Assembly: GCA_947474455.1 (NCBI GenBank) | Contig: CANJIL010000004.1 | Coordinates: 1-64,000, forward strand | Direction: 5' to 3' | DNA: 64,000 nucleotides | From: Hyphomonadaceae bacterium | Lineage (GTDB): Bacteria > Pseudomonadota > Alphaproteobacteria > Caulobacterales > Hyphomonadaceae | Shown here: positions 58,703-64,000 of the stretch, piece after piece | How the letters are laid out: each line of letters starts with the position of its first letter | Numbering within the stretch: position 1 is the first letter of the stretch | Position numbers and translations under genes: made by a program | The notes under the pieces: generated by a model | Seen by the model: only the letters and a program-made list of their open reading frames with translations | Told to the model about the DNA's origin: nothing | Databases searched by the model: none

Positions 58703-59383
58703 CTATTTCACGGCCGTGCTGATGGCGCCGTCAGCATCGCCATTGCGTTCAGCGGAGGTCTTCTCGCCATTGCGATACTTCGAGAACACGACGCCGCGGC
58801 GCACGGTGTCGGCGGGATCCATCCGCCGCGGACCAACCAGGTCCGATGCGTTGGCGATCTGGGCCGCAAGGTTCACAGAAGTTGCGCAGCCGAATGACGG
58901 CAGCGCAAGGTTAGCGCCTGTCCACGCGAAGTCCCAATGTGAAATGTCTGGGCAGTTCGGCACGACGGCGTTGTAGGTGCGATAGCTGATTATCAGCGGA
59001 GCAGTCCTTGCGCCTGTGCCGTCATAGGTGCCCTCGGCGATGTGAGTTGGCTCGATGCCTTCGGCCAGCATCACGGCGCGCGCGTCAGCGGCGGCTCGCA
59101 TGGCCGAGATATCGTCAGGCCCGTTGCTGGGGCGTGAAATGATTACGGCGCCATGGCCTTCGGCTCGATAGTTGGCGGCAAAGTATTTCACCGCGTCACG
59201 CTCGGCCTCGTTGAGCTTCTCGCCGGCGACGATCGTATCGATCTTGAGATCCGCGGTGGCCTCCTCCGCGACAATCTGGATATGTGAGCGACTTGCCAAG
59301 GCAATCTCTTCAGGAGAATGCTGGCAGGCGCTCAGTGCAACCAGTGAGGCGCCTGCAAATACGATATGGAAACGCGAAGACAT
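58703..59383 (-). CDS. cpaD: Flp pilus assembly lipoprotein CpaD
   Basis: A 226-aa lipoprotein (LVALSACQ, Cys about 20). It has the CpaD pattern: EAERDAVKYFAANYRAEGHGAVIISRPSNG, AAADARAVMLAEGIEPTHIAEGTYDGTG and the C-terminal CPDISHWDFAWTGANLALPSFGCATSVNLAAQIANASDLVGPRRMDPAD. It supports the outer-membrane secretin. The ATG at 59383 follows GGGGAGG and begins 13 nt after cpaC. Confidence 0.93.
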   Translation of the reverse strand: MSSRFHIVFAGASLVALSACQHSPEEIALASRSHIQIVAEEATADLKIDTIVAGEKLNEAERDAVKYFAANYRAEGHGAVIISRPSNGPDDISAMRAAADARAVMLAEGIEPTHIAEGTYDGTGARTAPLIISYRTYNAVVPNCPDISHWDFAWTGANLALPSFGCATSVNLAAQIANASDLVGPRRMDPADTVRRGVVFSKYRNGEKTSAERNGDADGAISTAVK

Positions 59384-59396
59384 TCCGTGCCTCCCC

Positions 59397-60914
59397 TCAA
59401 TCGACAATGAAGCCGCTGGCGCCGCTCGGAGGCGAAGCCTTCGCCGCAGCTGAACCAGGCACGGCGTAAACGTCGTTCAGTTTGCCAAACAGAACCGTGC
59501 GCGCGTCCGTCGCGGTCACGTAGCCACGGTCTGGATCGCGAAAGCCTTGCGGATCTGTAGGATCAACCAAGTAAGGCGTCACAATCACGACCAGCTCGGT
59601 TTCGTCGTTCTGGAAGTCACGGCTGCGGAACAACGCACCGAGAACCGGGATGTCTTTCGCGGCCGGAATGCCATCGAGGCTCTGCTTCGTCGATTCCTGG
59701 ATAAGGCCAGCGATCACAAGGCTGCCGCCTGAGGGAATTTCCACCGTTGTTTCTGCACGCCGAACCTTCAGCGCCGGAATGGTCAGCGACGTCGCAGCAA
59801 CGGCCTGACCGGTGGCGGGATCGATCGTCACGCCAGAGTCGGCTTGGAAACCGCCCTGCTGGGTGAGCTCGGACACCTCGACAGAAAGCTGGAGCGAGAT
59901 GCGGCCTTCCGACAGCACGACCGGCGTATAGCCGAGGCCCACGCCGAACGGTTTAAACTCGATGGAAATCTTGCCTTGGTCCTGTGCGACCGGCACGGGG
60001 AATTCGCCGCCGACAAGGAACTTGCCAGCCTCGCCTGAGATCGCTGTGAGGTTCGGCTCGGCCAGCGTGCGCACGATGCCGACACGTTCGAGGGCATTGA
60101 GCTTGACGCCGACGCCGCTCTGCTGCGCCGCGCCAACGAGGTTCTTGTAGCCAAGGTCTGCTGCGAGGCCTCCAAGCGCGGTGCCCGCGATGGGGAATGC
60201 GTTGGACGACGACATCGAGAAGTTGTTGTCGAAATTGTTGCCCGAAAGCTGACCGAAACCAATCGCGCCCGACAGGTTGATGCCCATCTGCTTGATGACC
60301 GTGCGCTGCATCTCGACGAAGCGCACCTTGAGCGTGACCTGGTCCTTGCCATCGATCGACATCAGGTTGAGGATCGAGTTGTCGTCCTTGGCGTAGGTCC
60401 GCGCAAGCTGCACGACGCGATCGGAGCCCGAAAGGTTCGGCACGGAGCCGGCGAGGATGATACGGCCGTTCACCGCTTCGACCTGCACCTTGGAGCCAGG
60501 GACGTGGCGCTTGATGAGTGTGCGCAACTGATCCATGCCCGCGACGCCGTCGGTGACGGAGATCTCGAGCACTTTCACCTTGCGGCCTGAGCGGTCGAGA
60601 AACACGATATTGCTCTCGCCCGGCGCGACGCCCATCACGGCGATGCGGCGGCGGTCGCGTGCGATAATGTTGGCGATCTTGTCGTTGGCGATGATGACAT
60701 CGTCGATGTCGGTGTCGAACTCGATCATGTAGGACTTGTTGACCGTGAGCGTCAGCACTTCTGTTGCGGTCGGAGCCGATGCATCAGGCACCGCTACGCG
60801 GCGTGCGGGAGCCCCGCTGAGTTCGTCGGCAGGCGGCTGGGCCAGCGCGCCGGGCGAAATCACGACCAGGGTCGTAGCAAGGCTCGCGAGGACAATGTTA
60901 CGCTTGGCTGACAT
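59397..60914 (-). CDS. cpaC: Flp pilus secretin CpaC/RcpA
   Basis: A 505-aa secretin. It has a signal peptide (SPGALAQ), the pilus-formation N-terminal domain (LTVNKSYMIEFDTDIDDVIIANDKIANIIARDRRRIAVMGVAPGESNIVFLDRSG), a BON-like region and the secretin core with VRTLAEPNLTAISGEAGKFLVGGEFPVPV and IPSGGSLVIAGLIQEST. It forms the outer-membrane pore. It starts at ATG 60914 with GAGG upstream, 8 nt after cpaB. Confidence 0.95.
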   Translation of the reverse strand: MSAKRNIVLASLATTLVVISPGALAQPPADELSGAPARRVAVPDASAPTATEVLTLTVNKSYMIEFDTDIDDVIIANDKIANIIARDRRRIAVMGVAPGESNIVFLDRSGRKVKVLEISVTDGVAGMDQLRTLIKRHVPGSKVQVEAVNGRIILAGSVPNLSGSDRVVQLARTYAKDDNSILNLMSIDGKDQVTLKVRFVEMQRTVIKQMGINLSGAIGFGQLSGNNFDNNFSMSSSNAFPIAGTALGGLAADLGYKNLVGAAQQSGVGVKLNALERVGIVRTLAEPNLTAISGEAGKFLVGGEFPVPVAQDQGKISIEFKPFGVGLGYTPVVLSEGRISLQLSVEVSELTQQGGFQADSGVTIDPATGQAVAATSLTIPALKVRRAETTVEIPSGGSLVIAGLIQESTKQSLDGIPAAKDIPVLGALFRSRDFQNDETELVVIVTPYLVDPTDPQGFRDPDRGYVTATDARTVLFGKLNDVYAVPGSAAAKASPPSGASGFIVD

Positions 60915-60922
60915 GACTGACC

Positions 60923-61801
60923 TCAACCTGCCGGCGTCGAACTGACGCTCTCATTGCCGTAGCGGTAGACGCGCACGCCTTCGACATCCTGCGAAACTCC
61001 GTCACGATAGACGCGGCCCGCGCTCGTTGCGCCTTGAGGCGACTGCATGTCGGCGATCGAACGCAGCGTAAGTGCAATTTCGCCGGCTTTCTTTGCTGAG
61101 CTCAGCAATGTTGCGTCGCGCTCGGTCAATTCCAGCGTCGCGCGCGAGCCGATGATCACCTGGCCCTGCCCCGATCGGGGCGACTCGGCGTCGTTTTCGG
61201 CCGGCGGGGCGCCATAGCTCGCATCGATGGCAAGCACGCGGACGTTGGACAGGATGATGTCAGAGCGGATGTTCATCTTGTTGTTGCCGCCTGAATTGTT
61301 GTCGATGGAGCGCGTGACGATGACATCGACGCGGTCATTGGGCTGAATGAAACCGCCCGCCGCAACCTCGGCAGCGATTTCGACCGAGACAGCGCGCATG
61401 CCTGGCGTGAGCATCACGGCCATGAAGCCTGCGGTACCCGGATGCATCAGCTTGCTGATAGTGACTGGTTCGCCCGGGACGAGATCGAAGCGCGCGACAG
61501 CGCCGACCATCTTTTCGAGGCCTTCCGGCTCTTTCTCTTTCTCGATGAAAGCGTCGGCCGGCGCGCTCGCCGGCCATTCCTGCCAGCGCAGGTCGTCAGC
61601 GGACACAAACTTGCCAACGGGAATTGCTTCCTTCGCGACGAGCACCTGCTTCGTCGGTATTTCGACGGGCTTGGGCGCTTCCGCCGGCGCAGCGACAGCC
61701 GCAACAGCAGGTGCGGACGTCTGCACAGAGCGCACAAGGAAGACGGCGGCAATCGCGGCGCCAGCCGCCACCAGAAGAATGATCAGTCGCACAGGCGACA
61801 T
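60923..61801 (-). CDS. cpaB: Flp pilus assembly protein CpaB/RcpC
   Basis: A 292-aa protein with one N-terminal helix (VRLIILLVAAGAAIAAVFLV), an SAF domain (KQVLVAKEAIPVGKFVSADDLRWQEWP, VGAVARFDLVPGEPVTISKL) and the RcpC/CpaB C-domain (GMRAVSVEIAAEVAAGGFIQPNDRVDVIVTRS). It acts in the periplasm near the secretin. The start at ATG 61801 has GGAGG 7 nt upstream and gives the usual length; the ORF-track start at 61867 adds 22 residues ahead of the membrane helix. Confidence 0.92.
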   Translation of the reverse strand: MSPVRLIILLVAAGAAIAAVFLVRSVQTSAPAVAAVAAPAEAPKPVEIPTKQVLVAKEAIPVGKFVSADDLRWQEWPASAPADAFIEKEKEPEGLEKMVGAVARFDLVPGEPVTISKLMHPGTAGFMAVMLTPGMRAVSVEIAAEVAAGGFIQPNDRVDVIVTRSIDNNSGGNNKMNIRSDIILSNVRVLAIDASYGAPPAENDAESPRSGQGQVIIGSRATLELTERDATLLSSAKKAGEIALTLRSIADMQSPQGATSAGRVYRDGVSQDVEGVRVYRYGNESVSSTPAG

Positions 61802-61884
61802 GAAGGCCCTCCGCCGCAGGCCCCCAAAGGCCTGAAAGGGGCCCTGTCCTGAGCGTGACATTTTCACGAGGGCTCTAAAGGAGA

Positions 61885-61933
61885 GTTAAGACGAACGGGC
61901 GGAGGGCATTAACGTTTCACGTGAAGTCTTAAC
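61885..61933. promoter_or_regulatory. inverted repeat and palindrome in the cpaA-cpaB gap
   Basis: GTTAAGAC (61885-61892) and GTCTTAAC (61926-61933) form an 8-bp inverted repeat 33 nt apart; next to the second arm is the 10-bp palindrome TTCACGTGAA (61916-61925). The gap is 146 nt in an otherwise tight operon, so a second promoter for cpaBCDEF-tadBC is likely here. TTAA half-sites recall CtrA, but the TTAA-N7-TTAA spacing is not met. Confidence 0.4.
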
Positions 61934-61947
61934 CGTGCAAATTTTGC

Positions 61948-62454
61948 CTAGGCGCTGAAACCCGCAAGACCGGCCGCGAGCACGGGCGATGCCGGCGCCG
62001 CGAGAAGCGCGCCCGCGGCGATCGCCACCGCATAGGGCGCGCCTTCTTCTGGTGACATCAGGCGATTGAGCCACGGTTTAGCACTCGACAGCTTCATGCG
62101 CCTGAGGACGATCAGCACGGCGGCAAGCGCACCGCCCGCGATTGCCATGCCCATGATGAAAGAAGCGCTAGCGGAAAGTCCGGTCCACAAGCAGGCCGCC
62201 GCGATCACTTTCGCATCCCCTCCCCCGAAAACGTTGAGGTAGAAGAGAGCTGCACAGACAAGCAACACGCCGGCTCCGAACACCAGGTGCCAACCGATCT
62301 GGTCCCAGGAGAGTCCAGCCGCAAGGGCGGCGGGAAGGAAAGCAACGCCGAGCACGATCGACACCCAGTTGGGTATCGTCATGGTGGAGACGTCGTGCCA
62401 GGCGGCGTAGATCAGCAAAAGCGGAAACGCCAGGCAGAGCAGCGACGTGATCAT
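61948..62454 (-). CDS. cpaA: prepilin peptidase CpaA/TadV
   Basis: A 168-aa type IV prepilin peptidase (A24) with about five helices. It has the first catalytic Asp in YAAWHDVSTMTIPNW and the second in the GGGDAK motif (NVFGGGDAKVIAA). It lacks the N-methylating domain, as usual for TadV. It processes the Flp prepilin at its Glu-containing site. The start at ATG 62454 fits the first helix; TTG 62481 is an alternative. Confidence 0.92.
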   Translation of the reverse strand: MITSLLCLAFPLLLIYAAWHDVSTMTIPNWVSIVLGVAFLPAALAAGLSWDQIGWHLVFGAGVLLVCAALFYLNVFGGGDAKVIAAACLWTGLSASASFIMGMAIAGGALAAVLIVLRRMKLSSAKPWLNRLMSPEEGAPYAVAIAAGALLAAPASPVLAAGLAGFSA

Positions 62455-62538
62455 CTTCCACCCAAGTTGTGATCCAAGCAACTTACTTCAATTCGCTGAA
62501 GGAAGCGTTGACCGCTCCAAGTATTCGCAAAAAGAAAG

Positions 62539-62565
62539 AAGCCGCGGACGAGGTCCGCGGCTTCT
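62539..62565 (-). terminator. terminator downstream of the flp pilin
   Basis: A 12-bp perfect stem (GAAGCCGCGGAC / GTCCGCGGCTTC) with a 3-nt loop, followed on the minus strand by TTTCTTTTTGCG. It separates flp from cpaA and would give the pilin a higher transcript level than the machinery genes. Confidence 0.85.
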
Positions 62566-62603
62566 CCATGTCTTATGCCAGCTGTGCAGCCGGCGTAGGC
62601 TTA

Positions 62604-62792
62604 TTAGGGAGCCGGGGGGGGGCCAGCGCCCGTCAGTTCCGCAGAAACGTCGCCGAAGGTGGTGGCAAGGTTCGTACCAAGCGTCGACACGGCGCCGATG
62701 ATGGCGACGGCGATCAGAGCAGCGATGAGGCCGTACTCGATCGCGGTCGCGCCGGATTCGTTCTTGAAGAATTTTTTCATGACGTTTTTCAT
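62604..62792 (-). CDS. flp: Flp family type IVb pilin
   Basis: A 62-aa prepilin. A basic leader (MKNVMKKFFKNESG) ends at the cleavage Gly and is followed by ATAIEYGLIAALIAVAIIGAV, with the conserved Glu5-Tyr6 pair of Flp pilins. The C-terminus is Gly/Pro-rich (TGAGPPPAP). The start at ATG 62792 follows GGAGAAG; the ORF-track start at 62846 is too early. It is the main subunit of the pilus, used for surface attachment. Confidence 0.95.
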   Translation of the reverse strand: MKNVMKKFFKNESGATAIEYGLIAALIAVAIIGAVSTLGTNLATTFGDVSAELTGAGPPPAP

Positions 62793-63128
62793 TTTTGCTT
62801 CTCCGCTATGCATGGCTTTTGTTTTCCCACAGTGAATTACCATCACCCGCAGTAGGTATGTTGAGTTCTACATGAGCTGGATTGATATCACGTAAAACGA
62901 ACAAGAAATTTGCAGGTATTCGTGTTCATTCGCGCTTAACTAGGTTCGCAACGATTGATTCAATACTTTGAATAGACCAATAACGCCGATGCCGCCGCCA
63001 GGTCGCGTGTATTATAGACTCACGCGCGCGAACCCCTCCCTGCCGCACTGAAGCACGGGCCAATGCCTTAGCCATTGATTCAGTCTTGATCCCTATCGTG
63101 ATCCGAACGGCCCCCCCGGGAGACGTCC
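62793..63128. other. 336-nt region between flp and the orphan secretin-N protein
   Basis: AT-richer than the surroundings and without a credible gene. It must hold the flp promoter (minus strand) and the promoter of the 63129 gene (plus strand). I cannot point to firm -35/-10 or sigma-54 elements. The minus ORF at 62926-63159 looks random. Confidence 0.45.
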
Positions 63129-63569
63129 ATGACGAAGAATTTTTTCGCTGCTCTGGCATTCTGCCTCACGCTTGCGCCGGCTGCGGCTGCGGATCCTTTT
63201 AACGTGAAGGTCGATCAGACGGTGACGCTAAAGCTAAGCCAGCCGGCGAACTCGGTCGTCGTCGGCAACGCGACGGTGGCTGATGTGGCGGTCCACGATC
63301 CGCGCACGCTGCTGGTGACAGGCAAGGCGTTCGGCTCGACAAACCTCACTGTTCTCGATCGCGCCGGCAACACAATCTATTCGAGCACGCTCAACGTCGG
63401 CGGCGAGGAAGACAACGGCCTCACGATCGTGCGCAGCGGCGCGACTTACTCATACTCGTGCATGGACAAGTGCCGCGCCACACCGATGGTTGGTGATGCA
63501 CCCAACCACTTCCAGGACGTTATGGGCACCGTCACTGCCAAGGCCCAGACCGCCAAGGGCGGCAACTAG
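63129..63569 (+). CDS. pilus-formation N-terminal domain protein (orphan)
   Basis: A 146-aa secreted protein with a signal peptide (LAPAAAADP) and the same domain that begins CpaC: VDQTVTLKLSQPANSVVVGNATVADVAVHDPRTLLVTGKAFGSTNLTVLDRAGNTIYSSTLNVG. A C-terminal part carries YSCMDKCRATPMVGD, with a C-x3-C pair that could form a disulfide. It is divergent from flp and probably part of the pilus system, perhaps binding the secretin. The ATG follows GGGAGACGTCC. Confidence 0.82.
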   Translation: MTKNFFAALAFCLTLAPAAAADPFNVKVDQTVTLKLSQPANSVVVGNATVADVAVHDPRTLLVTGKAFGSTNLTVLDRAGNTIYSSTLNVGGEEDNGLTIVRSGATYSYSCMDKCRATPMVGDAPNHFQDVMGTVTAKAQTAKGGN

Positions 63570-63591
63570 CTCTCGCCAACCGCCAAAAAAA

Positions 63592-64000
63592 TCAGGCGTG
63601 CGCCTGGCTCGAAGGCACGAGCTGGCCTTTCTCCCCTGTCGTCTTCTTCAAGGTCAACATCATCGCCAGTCCGATGATCATCAGCACCAGCACCGGTGAA
63701 AAACCGATTCGCTGGTCGTTGAACGTCCGTGTAAAGACTTCCGCCAGCAGCGGCCCCATCCACACCGTCGCTGTGCTGGAAAGCGCAAACAGGCCGAAGA
63801 ACTCGGCGGTCCGCTCCTTCGGCGCCAGCACGACGATCATGTAGCGGCTAGAGGAGATGTTCGCTGTGGCGAACGCGGCGATGACGCCAATCAGCAGAAG
63901 ATAGAACATGTCTGACAGCGTGCTGAAGATCGGCAGGCCATTCACGGCGAAGCCTGCCGGAACCAAACCATAGAAGATCGCATCCTGCGTCACACCCAGC
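63592..64000 (-). CDS. MFS transporter, UMF1-like (3' part only)
   Basis: The C-terminal four helices of a major facilitator: FYLLLIGVIAAFATANISSSRYMIVVLAPKERTAEFFGLFALSSTATVWMGPLLAEVF, then ALVLMIIGLAM-like VLVLMIIGLAMML and a polar tail. The segment PKERTAEFFGLFALSS is typical of UMF1/autophagy-related-22-like MFS proteins. The reading frame stays open through the window edge at 64000, so the start is outside. Substrate unknown. Confidence 0.82.
   Translation of the reverse strand, partial: LGVTQDAIFYGLVPAGFAVNGLPIFSTLSDMFYLLLIGVIAAFATANISSSRYMIVVLAPKERTAEFFGLFALSSTATVWMGPLLAEVFTRTFNDQRIGFSPVLVLMIIGLAMMLTLKKTTGEKGQLVPSSQAHA

Noticed and set aside
61885-61933. CtrA box
   Set aside because: TTAA half-sites exist, but the TTAA-N7-TTAA spacing is absent, so I list only a generic regulatory element.
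62926-63159. 77-aa minus-strand ORF between flp and the 63129 gene
   Set aside because: Overlaps the start of the real plus-strand gene and has no ribosome site or recognisable sequence.

Overview
This is a GC-rich, densely coding chromosomal window from an alphaproteobacterium. It most resembles Caulobacterales or Hyphomonadaceae. The inference rests on a complete cpa/tad-order Flp pilus locus with a CpaE-type ATPase, a crotonyl-CoA carboxylase/reductase plus ethylmalonyl-CoA mutase pair (ethylmalonyl-CoA pathway), a DnaG whose CHC2 zinc ligands are mostly replaced, and a dnaG-rpoD pair. No rRNA, tRNA, CRISPR array, intact transposase or prophage was seen.

Layout. 1-5.9 kb: the 5' end of a secreted protein, two tandem lipoprotein-type COG4798 methyltransferases, a DUF6438 lipoprotein, a HIG1-domain membrane protein, a PduO-type cobalamin adenosyltransferase, a NADAR protein and a class C beta-lactamase-like serine hydrolase. 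5.9-13.3 kb: TerB and DUF3144 proteins, etfBA with a terminator, a frameshifted GST, a GH46-like/peptidoglycan-binding membrane protein divergent from a large unknown membrane protein, a DUF1761 protein and a secreted unknown. 13.4-21.7 kb: a frameshifted M20 peptidase, a DUF2177 protein, HupE plus an anchor protein, MltA, VOC, DUF72, YjbQ, a zinc metallopeptidase, and an SRPBCC/ArsR pair. 21.9-27.2 kb: rpoD, dnaG and a methyltransferase. 27.2-28.4 kb: no convincing gene, with hairpin repeats. 28.4-38.2 kb: an M17 aminopeptidase-MarR-NlpC/P60 cluster, a TadD-like TPR lipoprotein, a large unknown lipoprotein, GluQRS, an EamA transporter, MarR, CsaA and GNAT. 38.9-48.3 kb: ecm, a GIY-YIG-like protein, D-amino-acid transaminase, ccr, and several broken genes. 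48.4-53.4 kb: a Rieske oxygenase, a DUF4386 membrane protein divergent from a TetR regulator over a perfect 18-bp palindrome, and a cytochrome c-PQQ quinohemoprotein. 53.5-63.6 kb: the Flp/Tad pilus locus (flp, cpaA-cpaF, tadB, tadC, all on the minus strand) and an orphan secretin-N-like protein. The window ends inside an MFS transporter.

How the genes fit together. Ccr and Ecm are the two signature enzymes of acetyl-CoA assimilation through ethylmalonyl-CoA. Ecm needs adenosylcobalamin, which the PduO-type enzyme makes. ETF can take electrons from acyl-CoA dehydrogenases, including the methylsuccinyl-CoA step. The pilus locus carries its prepilin, prepilin peptidase, secretin, ATPases and platform proteins together, while the TadD-like protein sits 21 kb away.

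A striking property of the window is the number of interrupted genes. The GST, the M20 peptidase, two hypotheticals and a GFA-family gene each carry frameshifts or in-frame stops. Many, but not all, of the shifts fall in short homopolymers, so assembly indels and real gene decay both have to be considered.
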